Positions 44,434 to 55,197 of a DNA stretch of 64,000 bases are shown piece after piece. Origin of the DNA: Arthrinium phaeospermum (Eukaryota > Ascomycota > Sordariomycetes > Amphisphaeriales > Apiosporaceae); NCBI GenBank assembly GCA_006503535.1, contig QYRS01000010.1, forward strand, positions 310,001 to 374,000. Reading direction: 5' to 3'. The notes below the pieces were generated by a model. The model was not told the origin of the DNA and did no database searches. It worked only from the letters and a program-made list of their open reading frames with translations. The position numbers and the translations under genes were made by a program. How positions within the stretch are numbered: position 1 is the stretch's first letter; every line of letters begins with the position of its first letter.

Positions 44434-45880
44434 TTACTGGGACCAACACGCTTGCGAACTGGGGCATCTCTTATTAGCGGTCGTTCGACACATAGAACTT
44501 GTTTTTATAAAGGGGGAAAAAAGGGAAAGCCTTGCCCTTACTGTCTTGTTCAGTTTCTGTTGCGAGGAGAACTCGCACAGGATTTGTAGGAGGTACTCCT
44601 TTGCTCCCCTCCCCTCCTCCTCGTGGGTGGTCGATGTCGGCCGGGGTATCCTGTAGTTTTCCCATAGCGCCGAGTCGAGCTCGATCGTCTCGCATTTCGA
44701 GGGCGCCTGCTGGTGCAGTGGGAGCTGTATCCGGACCTCCCGGATTAGGGTGCCGAATAAGTTTACCACCCGGCGGTGGCCGATGTTGGTAATGGTCGGG
44801 TCGATGAGCGAAAGACGCATACGCGACAGGCAACAGTCCCGGAGGCGTTCCTGGGCCGAGGCCGGCACCACCAGCCGGAGATGGAGACTCAGGGCGTCCC
44901 CGGGGTACACTAGTTCGCCGCCATCGCTGGTGATTGTCGCCTTAAGCGTGACGGCGGGGCTATAAGAGGGTAGGCAGTCGGCGGCATCATCCGGCCCCGC
45001 CTCCTCTTTGCGCTCCTTTTTTCTTTGAACCTCGTCCGCGTGGATGCTAAAAGCGCCGACGGGAAGCATCTAATAGGCCTGCTGCTGTTGTTGCTGTTCC
45101 TGTACCTGTCCCGTTAGCGTTGATAATGGACTGCACGACGACGGGAGGAGTGTAGGGGGGTCCAGCGGTACCAGTAGGAAGAGCACGGTTTTGCGCACGC
45201 GACGCCGGAGAAAGCCGCATCCCTTAACGGCTACGCACATGGTGCAGAAGATTTGGTAGGTGTTCTAGGCCTGCTGCCCCTGCGCTTTTTGGATCTAGGG
45301 TTTGAGTCGCAGCTCGGCTGTCGCACACTGCGCTAGTAGGGAAAGGTTAACGCCGAACCCGTACTCGTGCCGCCCCGGCCTGAGGGTGTAGCGCGTCGAC
45401 CCGTTGAACGGGCTCCGCGGGAAGAGGACTTGAGACGTCTGGAAAAGTTGTAGAGACGACGGGGGGTAAAACTTAATTAGTAATGTAGTAGGGTTATGGG
45501 GGTGGGTAGAAGAGTAGTAATACGGGCTCCCTAATTGGTCGCTCGCCCTTGCATTTGGAAGCTTGGTGATGCGATGTGGTGGCGGTGCATTTCGAACCTT
45601 TAAGTAGCGGACATGCCCTGCGTATTCGGCCCCTATAGCTTCGGTTTCCTCGGACTTTAGTAACACTGCAAGACGGACAAATTTTGTTAGTAAAATATCT
45701 ATCTGGGGAGAGGGGGGGGATATGGCTAGTAGTTAACTTGCCTTTGATGGAGAACTCGATTCGAGACATGGCAAGACTGCTGTGAACATCCAGGTGGACG
45801 GCACCGGTTACGATGTCGGATGAAGGAAACACCTGGCCTCGACCATTTGGCGTCGTATCTATTCCTAGCTTTATTGCCAA
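44434..45880 (-). pseudogene. Arrestin-like protein relic
   Basis: Exon 1 (45880-45742) reads KLGIDTTPNGRGQVFPSSDI, VTGAVHLDVHS, MSRIEFSIK. A GC-AG intron (45741-45666, GCAAGT donor) leads to exon 2, VLLKSEETEAIGAEY, and later FQTSQVLFPRSPF and RPGRHEYGFGVNLSL. This is the arrestin N-domain (gDxVxGxVxL, then an inducer after GxH.YPFxF-like text). Then come stops at 45297, 45267 and 45072, each where Trp fits (LKP-W-IQ, QQA-W-NT, AY-W-ML). A long C-terminal frame to 44434 follows (LPVGAFSIHADEV, LVYPGDALSLHLRL, SLIDPTITNIGHRRV). Known role: adaptor for ubiquitin ligases at membranes. The first codon in frame is TTG, so the start is lost or lies upstream near a G20 tract. Confidence 0.78.
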
Positions 45881-45893
45881 GGGATGATAAGTT

Positions 45894-45913
45894 GGGGGGG
45901 GGGGGGGGGGGGG
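45894..45913. repeat. Homopolymer tract G20
   Basis: An uninterrupted run of about 20 G on the plus strand just upstream of the arrestin-like relic, in its presumed 5' UTR. The true length may differ. Confidence 0.85.
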
Positions 45914-46879
45914 CGGAGCTCTCGAGAGCGAATGTGGGTAAGTAAAGTTGGTACAAGTAGATATTATGTTTTAAGCGTGCCTTGGCATTAAAAGTTACAG
46001 GGCACGTATAATATAACGAGTAAAGCACGGTATTTTATTAGATATTAACGAGCATCCAAACTTGCGTGCGCACGGCAGAATTGGGGGCGTGTTGACTGGT
46101 GATCTGATATCATAGCACGGTCGTGGTTACAGAATTACGGTTCTGAGACTCGGCTACGTTAGCCCCATGCCGACGGTACCGAGTGGCCCCGTCCGGACCG
46201 TCGCCGAAGTCTTTCGTAACACTGTATGCGGCCCCTCGGGATTCATGTTGCACTATCCTGATGAAACCCAGATGCGTGGCAGCTATAGTAGATAGAGGGC
46301 CATGTTTGGACGGACCTAAGAAGGATACTCCTATCTGGGCTTGGAGCGGTGGTCCCTTGACACTTGGGTGACGTCAATTTGATAACTCGTCGCATCGCAA
46401 GGATATCTACGCAGGATAATTTGGACGTGGGCCTACGGGCTGCTAATAGACTTGACCTAGTTTATTCGAGAGTAGAGGGCGAGCCTCGAAAGGGTTACAT
46501 GATATTTGGGATAGACTTTATATTTTATCTGTTGCCTCTGCCTTGTTGCTTAGAGTTTATTTTATCCGATAGTTTAAATTTGGAAAAATAAATGAAAATA
46601 AAAATAAAAAGAACGACGTAATTAACCCTGAGTCCGAACCCGTATCCTCGCTAAGTCCGTTTAGGGTGGTCTTTTGATATACCGCCACGGGGATATTGCT
46701 TCCTATCGGCTTGGCTTTGGGTTCCTATATTGGTTACTGAATAGCTTTACATGGAACAAGTCTTGGTAGTATTATTTATTTACTAAAGTATATATTTATA
46801 GTCTAATGCAATTAATGACCCGCATCAGCCCAAACATTTCTGTAAATGTTAACTAGAAGCGCTAGGCTCCCTCTTGGCC
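45914..46879. other. No gene recognised
   Basis: Two plus-strand frames of 62 and 75 codons (46183-46371, 46364-46591) do not resemble known proteins. The region separates the arrestin relic from the transporter relic. Confidence 0.4.
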
Positions 46880-48170
46880 GCCTCCTACTCCTGGACGCAA
46901 GGCGTATGGAGGAGCTTTCCCGACAGGCCGTAGCGCACGGTGCCGAGGCCGACGATGAGCTAGAGCGCGACGACGACGAGGCTTAGGGCGGTGCCGAGCC
47001 CCTTGAAGGCGAGCGAGGGCAGTACTTTGGCGAGCGTTGTGGTGGCGACGCTGTAGACGCCCAGCGGGAAGGTGAAGCCCTACCAGCCGAGGTTGAAGGG
47101 GAACCGCGGCGTTGCCCGTATAATGGACGCGAGCGCGAAGAAGAGCCAGACTAGGCCGAACCCCTACAGTACGAGGGCGACTAGCACCCCGGCCGTGTAT
47201 AGGACCTGCCCCGCGGCGGGCGCGGCGGGGACGTACCGGTTACGTTCGAATAGCGCCAGGCTGTCCTGGCCCAGCTGCAGGATGGCGAAGGCGCCTTGGC
47301 CCAGGGGCCCGAGCGGTAGGAAGACGGAGACGATAACCTCGCGCGGCGGCAGGCTATGTATCGTCAGGCGCTGGAAGTAGATGACTAGGATACACATAGC
47401 CAGCGGCACGCCGTAGCCTCACAGGATATAGTTAATGGTCACGGTCCAGATGGCGCGCTGGTCGTCGAGGACGGTGGCGACGATGGCGCCCGTCGCGGCG
47501 GCTACGATGGTGGAGACGACGGGCAGTAACTACGCGGCCGTTATGGTGGCCAAGTTGGTCTGGGAAATGGAGAGGGTGAGCTTGGCCTATTCGTTTATTT
47601 ATTCATTTATTTATTTATGTATATTACATACCTGGTGCCGGAATATGATGATAAAGGGGAGATAGAGGTTGGTGCCGAGGGCGCAGGCGACGTCGACCCA
47701 CCAAAGCGCCCAGGCGAGGGTGGCGGCCTAGTTACCCTAGGCGGGCACGCATACGAAGACGACTATGTTGACAATGGTCGCCAGCCCCATAGGGAAGGTG
47801 CCTAAGAACAGGGATTGTACGGGGTGCCGGATTATGGCGGTCTATAGGCCCGGGAACAGGGTGTAGCGGGCTACGGACAGCGCTAGGAAGACGAGGAAGA
47901 TGGCCACGTTGAGGCCGAAGACGGCGACCGAGACCTAGTACAGCCAGGGCGCGTTCCAGGGCAGGTTGTGTAGGAGTATGGAGACGATGCTGGTGCCCAT
48001 GTTGACGCTGAACCAGGACGGCGTGAAGTTGACGACGACGCGCCTCTATCCGCGGTAGGACGACGGGGGCCGCGCGCGGTTGTTTGGCGCCGCGTAAGAT
48101 GACGCGGGCGCGCGCGTATGATAATGATGAGGGGCTGGTGGTTCGTGGGTGTACTTACAGGTTGCATTGC
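46880..48170 (-). pseudogene. TDT-family (SSU1/SLAC1-like) anion transporter relic
   Basis: On the minus strand near 48040-47850 one reads VVVNFTPSWFSVNMGTSIVS, ILLHNLPWNAPWLY, a stop, VSVAVFGLNVAIFLVFLALS and VARYTLFPGL. Near 47100-46960 one reads FNLGW, a stop, GFTFPLGVYSVATTTL and LPSLAFKGLGTALSLVVVAL. These are the first helices (NFTPSWF.vNMGTGivs.LLH.LP) and the last (W.GFTFPLGvy) of fungal tellurite-resistance/dicarboxylate transporter proteins of the sulfite efflux pump type. The stop at 47082-47080 replaces the second Trp of WWGFTFP; others replace Trp or Gln. An intron-like block (TTTA repeats) lies near 47590-47625. Known role: plasma-membrane export of small anions, best documented for sulfite. 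It is divergent from the Zn2Cys6 gene. Confidence 0.83.
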
Positions 48171-48705
48171 AGGACACGGATGCAGTTGGTTCTATGATGG
48201 ATATAGGATTGATTTAATTGTTGCTAAGTAGAGGAAGTATGAGGCGAAACGAAGATAAAGGATTTTTGACTCGCGTCCGATGATATGTGTATGAATCTTA
48301 ACCCTATGCCTTTAAAGCCTATACCTGCCGCCTTGCCGTTCGGGTATTACTTTCTATGGTCATCGGCGACCATCGGTGTCTACTAGACTGGCCGTTACGA
48401 CAGATGCTTATTTCGGAACTCGATTTAATATCAAACACTTGCGTTTTTAGACCCTCCCTCCACGTAGGCCGGAAGTAATTATGACGTTACCGCCCAATCT
48501 TCTCAAAGCGGCTCCGACGGTTACGACGGTAAAAGCGGATACGTGATGCCCGACCGCGTTTTTGGATCCCGCTGATTCCTACTTTATAATCGGTTTCTGC
48601 CCGCGACCTGCCCGCGCGACAAAGTCGGCACATACCGCCCTTTCCCCCTATTTAACCCACCTATCCCAGTTTTCCCATCCGGCATAGTCTGTTATTATCA
48701 TCATT
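48171..48705. promoter_or_regulatory. Shared promoter region between TDT transporter and Zn2Cys6 regulator
   Basis: About 0.5 kb separates the two divergent relics. It contains the CGG-N6-CGG site at 48518-48533, a nearby TGACGTTACCGCCC (48482-48495) with related words on the opposite strand, and CCGTTACGA near 48392. A 5' pyrimidine-rich stretch precedes ATG 48706. Confidence 0.55.
48518..48533 (+). promoter_or_regulatory. Candidate Zn2Cys6 operator, site 1
   Basis: CGGTTACGACGGTAAA: two CGG triplets in direct orientation separated by six bases, followed by TAAA. It lies 173 bp upstream of the regulator ATG and between it and the divergent transporter. Fungal Zn2Cys6 dimers bind paired CGG triplets. 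Sites 2 and 3 lie upstream of FEX and enolase. Confidence 0.5.
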
Positions 48706-51375
48706 ATGGGTGACGACCCGAGCGAGCTTGCCGAGAAAGTGCTTAAGCGTAAGCGCATTACCCAGGCGTGTAACAGCTGCTGCGCTAAGAAGTCCAAGGT
48801 AAGTGTTGATCTATTAAAAAAAAAGAAAAAGAGTACTATTAGGTTATCTTATTTAACAGGACGAGCCCCCTAGTGCGATGGCAAGGCGCCCGTTTGCGGA
48901 CGCTGCGCCGGATACTTGTACCACTGTACCTGGGGCGACCAGGCATAACAAAACCCGGCCACTCTCCCCGCTCTGTAGCACCTATTGCCCTCGGCGTCGG
49001 GCATGGAGAGGTTTCGGGAGGTGCGCGCCGTTTACGACTAGTTGGTGTAGTCGGTGTGCCTGTAGATCCCTAAAGAGTCCCGGGCCCGGGTTTTGAACTG
49101 CCTCGCTATCGTCTAAGCTCGAGTGGAGTCGCTGGCCCAGGGGGAGAGTACTGACGCGGATGCGGGTGCCGGTAATGGTGCTGGTGCTAGCACCGCGACG
49201 TCTCATACTGGCACTGGCACGCCCGGTTAGAGCCCCCGGTATTTCGGCGAGATCAGCGACGTCCACTTTTGCCACGTCGTGACGCAGATCGCCAAACTGG
49301 GCGACGGCGGCGACGCCGTGGGCGACATTGATAATTACGACCCCGACCATCTGCTAGACCGCTGTCCTCCCCCGACTATGCTGCACGATCTGTCCGAGCC
49401 GGCCGAAATGGACGGGGAGCTGCAGACCTACTTCTCTACTATCCACTTCGCCTACCCATTTGTTAGCAAAGCCTCCTTTTCGAGCAGGCTGGAGCCCCTA
49501 CGGGCCGAGGGAGACCCGTTTGGTGTAGCCCCCTCCTGGCTCTCTTTATTTTGTGCGTCTCCCTATCCCCGTCCCTTTCCCTTTCGCCCCCCGCATTTGT
49601 TCACTCGCACTTGGATGCTGCTGGTACTCGTCCCTTCGCTGACACCAGTATTATCCTATATTTAGATTCGATTCTGGCGATTGGGGCTTACTACAACTCG
49701 TTTCGTTAAGACCAGAAACCGGCCGAGATCCTATACCAGAGGCTGTTCTAGCAATCTCTCGCCTGGTACGAGTACGAGTCCCAGGAGAGGTCGGTGACCC
49801 AGATTGCCGCCCTGCTGGCCTAATGTTTTTACCTCTTGGCTACGTCGCAGATTGAAAGGTGCTGGGTTTCGCTAGGTCTCGCTATCCGCCTGGGGCAGAG
49901 TATCGGTCTGCACACTAGTATGGAAAGGTATTCGCGTTCCGGAGCAGCGGCGGTAGCGGATGACGGCACCCCTGCCGACAGCTTCGAGATGCGAAGCAGG
50001 CTGTGGTACTGCATGTACGTGCTCGACCGACTGCTGGCTCTGCAGCTGGGCCGGCCGGCCGCCATTTCCGACCACGACTGCCACGTCCCCATCCCTACCC
50101 GCCTGGCCGACCTGGAGGCGGACGACGACGACGATGACGACGAGGTTACCCCCCAGAATACGGCGACGCCGCTGCGTGGGGCCAGCCACAACAAGAAGGA
50201 AGGCAAGAGGGACAGGAGCCAGTATTTCGCCTGTATGATCGAGTTCTCCTCTATTATCGGCCGGGTTCTCTGCGAGACGTACCACTCCCGGCGCGGTATC
50301 ACTGACAGCTTGGAAAGTACCCGGAGCTGCGACAGGCTGTTGCTGGCGTGGAAGGACAAGCTGCCACGCTTCCTCCGGTTCGACGCCGGGTATGCGTTTG
50401 AGAAGTCCGTTACTTTTAAGCGACAGGTGTGTATTATTATTGATTTTTACCCCGCCCCCGCGCTACTCTTCCTTATTCTTACTATTATGCTGCTGACGGA
50501 AGTTTTTATTTTACTATACAAAGGAATATGCTGGCCATTAAATTCCACCACCTCCGGACCTTGATCCACCGGCCGTACCTGTGCTACCCCCACCTCAACA
50601 GCCAAAAGGCGCAGTTGGCGGTGGTGGCCGCCGTCGCCCCGGACCAGCTCGCGCGGATCCGGGCTTACGGGGCTACGTGCACCCTCGAGGCCCAGGCTAT
50701 TATCTACCTCCTACACTACGTCGCCCGCCCGGCCGACATCGTTATTGACTACCCCTGGTGGTAGATGATCTCGTGCCTCGTCTACGCGGGGTTCGTCCTG
50801 GTTCTCGCCGGCGCTTTCTTCCATGGTGGTGATGACGACGAGCACCTTAACACCACTACTACTTACTGTGGGACTGTTGCCGCGCTGGGCGAGGACGTCG
50901 AGACGTGCGTGCAGGTTCTGCACGAGCTCAGCCGCCACTCCCACGGCGCTAAGCTGGCCTCGCGCATGATAAGAATATCCGCGCCCGCGGCGCGCGTATC
51001 TCGGCGGCTCGGCTCCCGAGTATCCTCCCCCTCGCCTTATCGGACGTAACAGCAGTAGCAGTGACAGTAATAGTAGCGAGATCCGACAAGGAAAGAAGCG
51101 AGGGGGACCACGTAGCCCCGGTAATTACGGGAGCAATAAGAGATTACGGCGTCGAGAGTGGTAGTAGTAATAGCTTCGGGTTCTACGTAGAGGAGACGAC
51201 GACGACGCCGTCCTCTTTTCGGTTCGATGTGTTCGAGGGTACGTTGCAACTCGGTCCGGTGGACGGGGGCGGCGGCGACGTGGTTTTGGACGTGGGGTTG
51301 GGGGATGCCGGGTTGTGGCCTATGGTGGTGCCCGACACTATGAATTGGCCCGACGAATTTTTGGACAGGTCTTAG
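48706..51375 (+). pseudogene. Zn2Cys6 transcription factor relic with fungal-specific TF domain
   Basis: Exon 1 (48706-48798) encodes MGDDPSELAEKVLKRKRITQ and then ACNSCCAKKSK. A 75-bp intron ends at CCCTAG 48873, and exon 2 starts CDGKAPVCGRCAGYLYHC. Together they give a complete CX2CX6CX6CX2CX6C cluster (the usual NSCRAKKSK has become NSCCAKKSK). Soon after come TAA at 48946 and many TAG/TAA codons in place of Gln. The regulatory middle domain remains readable: GDIDNYDPDHLLDRCPPPTM, HFAYPFVSKASF, CWVSLGLAIRLGQSIGLH, MRSRLWYCMYVLDRLLALQL GRP. Later come FHHLRTLIHRPYL and DYPWW with a stop at 50762 before MISCLV. The C-terminus is MVVPDTMNWPDEFLDRS. It would have been a nuclear regulator, probably of its neighbours. 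It is dead as read. Confidence 0.87.
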
Positions 51376-51600
51376 TTGATGGGACGAATGGGACCTTTAC
51401 CAACTTCCAGTACTTAGTTAACATGATATAATAATATATGATAAGTGATAACCTCTGTTTCCTGTCTAAACCCTTTATCCGACCCTGTGCGCGCAAAAAA
51501 TATAGCCCGAATCCTCCCAGGCTAGACTAAGCTCAAGGTCCCCTCCTCCTCCTCCACCTCTTTACAATTTCGTACAAATAGCCTGAGCCAGGCCGACCGT

Positions 51601-53166
51601 CTACTTTAACGGCCCTATGACGGCCACTACGATGCCGAGGCCGGTTAGGACGCTGACGAAGCCGTAGTAGTACGCGTGGGACCGCCGCAGGCTGTTTAGC
51701 TCCAGGATTTAGGTGCTTACCGTAGTTAGGCAGCCGCAGAAGCCGTCCTCGACGCCCTGCAGCACCTGATACGAGACGAGGTTACCGCCGCCACCTCCCT
51801 TAGGGAGCCGCTGGAGGTCCCACGCCACGGCTAGGAGGAGGGTGCCCAGCATGTTGACGCCGAAAGTTCCGAGGGGGAAGCCGACGAGGCGGGCGTTGAG
51901 CTTGATGCTGGCCAGGAACCGCACGAGGCAGCCGAGGGGGGCCAAGACGAGCGCGAAGAGCACCTCGCCGCGCCACGTGTTTTGGCCGCGGCGGTCCGGG
52001 GGCACGGCGGCTAGCACGACGGCGGCCGCCCACATGCCCGCGCCCAGGACGACGGCGGCGCGGTCCAGGAGCCGCAGGAGCCGCAGGGGCAGTTGCTTGT
52101 CGAGGCGCTTGGCGGCGATGGCGAGGTGGGCCTCGAACTTGAGGCCGGCGGCGCTTAGGGCCAGCGTGGTGAGGATTACGGCCGCCACGCCTATAAAGTC
52201 CCGCCCCGCCGAGGAGCGCTGCTGCGGCGACGGGGGATCCTGGCCGCCGCCGCTTTCGAGCGTTTCGGCCAGCGTTAAGAAGCAGTCGCGTATGAAGGCG
52301 GAGAAGCTCGTTAGGGAGCCGCAGAAGCCCGTCGCCAGGCCGATGTAGAGGGGCACGGGCGTGGGCGTGGCCTGCTCTTTTTCCTTCTTCTTTGCGTGGG
52401 GGTCGTCGTTATTTTCTGTTGCTTCCGTTGCTGGCTTGCCCGCCTTCTTTTTTTTACTCTTCTTCTTCTCCTCCTGTTCTACTTCCACGGCGGCTGGTCG
52501 GGACAGGCTGCGCGAGGCCGTGGGGTAGCGCAGAAGCATAGCGCCCTCGGACAGGAATCCGAGGACCAGCGAGCCGGCGAAGTTGGGCCACAGGCTGGAG
52601 AAGCGGGCCGGCTGGCCCGGGTACGTCGTCAGCGCCGTTAGGCCGAGCCGCGCGAGGGTGCCCAGGATAGAGAAGACGACGAGGTACATGTAGATGAAGA
52701 CGTCCGTCTTGGCCCCGCCGGCCCGGCTTCCTCCTCCTCCTGGCCGTCGATTATTCGGCGCCTGCGAATGTGAAGAACCTGCCGATGTCGTGGCTTCGTT
52801 CTGCTTCTCTTCCTCGTTTCCCGAGCCGAGCTCCTGCTCGAGGTTGTGGTGCCGGTATATGCGCCGCTCGTCGGGGTTCTCGACGACGCCGTCGGGATCT
52901 ATTTCGGTTAGGTTGTTGACGCTAGCCGGGTTCGAATACTCGGGCTCGCGGCCGCTGTTGTCGTCGTCGTCGTTGTCATTGTCGTTATTTTTTAATATAA
53001 GCCGCGGGTCGGAGTGCGAGGCTCGTCGCTGGTTGGAGATTTTACCCTTCTCTTCCTCTTCGGCCTCCTCTAGGGACGTGTGACGGGCAATGGGCTTATC
53101 GTTGTTTGGATTCTGGACGGGTTCGGGCGCGGTAAACTCGCTTAGGTTTTTCTACTGTTCCGCTAT
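51601..53166 (-). pseudogene. FEX: FEX/CrcB-type fluoride exporter relic
   Basis: A duplicated CrcB architecture as in eukaryotic FEX: the first half has YLVVFSILGTLARLGLTALT, SSLWPNFAGSLVLGFLSEG and LYIGLATGFCGSLTSFSAFI. The second half has LAPLGCLVRFLASIKLN, FPLGTFGVNMLGTLLLAVAW and VEDGFCGCLTTVST. The GTxxR, PNxxG and GFCGSLTTFSTF-type channel motifs are all present. The frame is open from 53151 to 51709. At the 5' end it reads ATA GCG GAA CAG TAG AAA AAC, best explained as MAEQWKN with ATG to ATA (53166-53164) and TGG to TAG (53154-53152). At the 3' end TAA (51711-51709) replaces the Trp of TVSTW, and ILELNSLRRSHAYYYGFVS continues to 51601. Known role: plasma-membrane fluoride channel conferring fluoride resistance. 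A polar linker of about 55 residues lies between early helices. Confidence 0.88.
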
Positions 53167-54028
53167 GGTAGTAGTAGATAAGAAGAGGGGGATCGCTTGA
53201 TCTTTAGGCAGTAGCGTTTCTCGGTAACAATTTCGGGCTTAGGACAGTGAAACGACGGACAGGGTTGTTTTTTGCCAATTACTGCTTATAGATAGATAGG
53301 TGCGTCGATGTAACACAATCGGTAGCAAGAATTTCAATTGGGTGGTTTGTTGGTAATAATAGAGGTATGTATATGATGAGATCTATTTAATTAGGAAAGC
53401 AGTTGTCGTATAATAGATTGTTAACCGGCATTCCCTCCCCTGCCGCTCGAGCCGTGGCTGCCGGAATTGGGGCGCTATGGCGGGTTACCGGGCGGCCCGA
53501 GTCGGGATATCGTCATTCCCCGCTCGAAGGATCTAGGTTTGATCCTAGCGTTTCTAAAAGTTTTGAAATATAGAGTAATGATAAGGGATGTCGAGAAGGA
53601 CTATTAATATTATAATAGCCCGCTTTTTGGTTGTTTGGTCGGTTAGCGCCGTTACGATGAAAGCAGGTGGTACCCCGGTTACGTCGGTAAAGGGGCTGCG
53701 ATTACGTCATTGGCCGGCGGATATGGCACTATGGCTAAATTTCTGGCTTCGATACAGTTATTGATGTTACGATGGCGTTGGTATTGTATAGATGAGCCAC
53801 TACTATTGCCTAACACTAAAGGTACGAATTAATCCACCTTTGCTGTGACGGCTTAATCGCTCTGCGTTGTGACGACGATCCTTTACTCGTATTCCTTATT
53901 TAAAACTCTCCCGTCCTACCCGTTCCCATCCTTTCCACCTCGAATTCCCACCAGCCTTACCTCTTAACTATATTAGTTAAAGTTGTGGAGAAATGTATAA
54001 ACTATGCAGGAGGATTAATTAGTGGTTT
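53167..54028. promoter_or_regulatory. FEX upstream region
   Basis: A GC-mixed intergenic region with several GTTACG-containing words (53649-53657, 53676-53684, 53702-53709) and candidate operator site 2. No gene was recognised. Confidence 0.5.
53676..53691 (+). promoter_or_regulatory. Candidate Zn2Cys6 operator, site 2
   Basis: CGGTTACGTCGGTAAA differs from site 1 at a single base, inside the six-base spacer. It is 510 bp upstream of the presumed FEX start. A CCGTTACGA word lies 27 bp away, as one also does upstream of site 1. Confidence 0.5.
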
Positions 54029-54265
54029 TTATGAACTTCGATTGTCTGATGCCCCTGTATTAGTAAATTGGCCATGGCTGTGTTTACCGGCCTCCACTTC
54101 TCGACGGATCGCCGCTGTCTGCTCCTCGTTGGGCTCGGCGCTATTTGCCGCGAACTCGGTCTCCTTGATGCGCTTGTTCTGCTGCACGGCGTCTTCGTCG
54201 CCGGTGGTGGTCTGTACCGCGCTGTCGAGCAGTTCGTAGAATCGGCGGTCGGCCGACGCAGGCAT
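54029..54265 (-). CDS. Small open frame between FEX and enolase, unknown
   Basis: A 78-codon frame from ATG 54265: MPASADRRFYELLDSAVQTT, GDEDAVQQNKRIKETEFAAN, SAEPNEEQTAAIRREVEAGK. It is polar, helical and coiled-coil-like, with no signal or membrane segment. It could be a small intact gene, or the first exon of a broken one, since nothing convincing continues after the stop. It has the same orientation as FEX and enolase and sits between them, so it may belong to the cluster. I do not recognise the family. Confidence 0.45.
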   Translation of the reverse strand: MPASADRRFYELLDSAVQTTTGDEDAVQQNKRIKETEFAANSAEPNEEQTAAIRREVEAGKHSHGQFTNTGASDNRSS

Positions 54266-55197
54266 GGTGGGCGCGGGGGGGTGAAGCTAGGTGCTGAGTC
54301 GGAAGAGGACTAAATTTAACAGGCCCAGACGTATCTGGGTACTGTTGATGTTATGTCTGTGTGCGTGGTGTGGCAATGGTGTTTGTTTTAGTAGGGAAGG
54401 ACGTTGTATGCTGGCAGACTTTTGTGGGTAGTAAGTTAATACACTTGGTCGGGAAGCGGTTGGTTTTGCTTGAGTTTTCTAAGGTTAGGGCATGACTAAC
54501 TACGAGCACATGGATTCGTTTGGAAACGGGCCTCTAAATAGATACGGAGCACGGTTAGGCAAGCTGTTACTGCACTGGTACTGCTGTTTTCCCTATTTGT
54601 AGCCGCCCCATGCGCGAGTGACGCGGGTAGATCGGATCTTATTTGAGCGGTATGTTCGGTTACTCTAGTTTGGCTATGGAGTCTATTCTCGGTCGTCCCC
54701 TTCCTTCCTCTCCTGTTTATGTCATATTGACGGGCGCTAAGCTTGATATGGCTGGTGAGCGCTATTGCCATAAACATGACATGATATCACGGTGGAACGG
54801 TGCGCTACTAGAGTACACTTACACCCCGTTGTGGAGCGAACCGTAATAGTTTCGCTTTCCCGTCGCTGTTCTGTGTTTCTTACCACGAGATTTACCGGTT
54901 ATGATATCAGCTATGGCTGCAATACCAGGTTCCCATTCCCTTATGAGTTGAATGGATATGTGCTGAGAAACGTGCCCGGAAATGACGCATGCATTTAGAA
55001 GGTGATATTTTATATAGACATAACCTGGACCAAGAATCCCCTATGGCCCGTTTAAAAGACTAATTCTTTATTACGAATAACGGTATAATATAAATACGTG
55101 CACCAGCTCCGGTATAGCTAATGACAGGAATTTATAAATGTATAAAAATGGTATCAAAATGTTGAATTAAGTAATTACCAGATTCGACGACACGACA
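54266..55197. other. Intergenic
   Basis: Short frames only. It holds the upstream side of the small frame and the 3' flank of the enolase relic. Nothing was recognised. Confidence 0.45.

Noticed and set aside
10162..48170. A sulfur link between MET10 (10-13 kb) and the SSU1-like transporter relic (47-48 kb)
   Set aside because: They are about 34 kb apart in different compartments, one intact and one dead; the transporter's neighbours point to fluoride more than to sulfite.
53167..54028. A fluoride (crcB-type) riboswitch upstream of FEX
   Set aside because: No riboswitch-like conserved core was recognised, and this class is known from bacteria and archaea; a protein regulator with CGG sites is the simpler reading.
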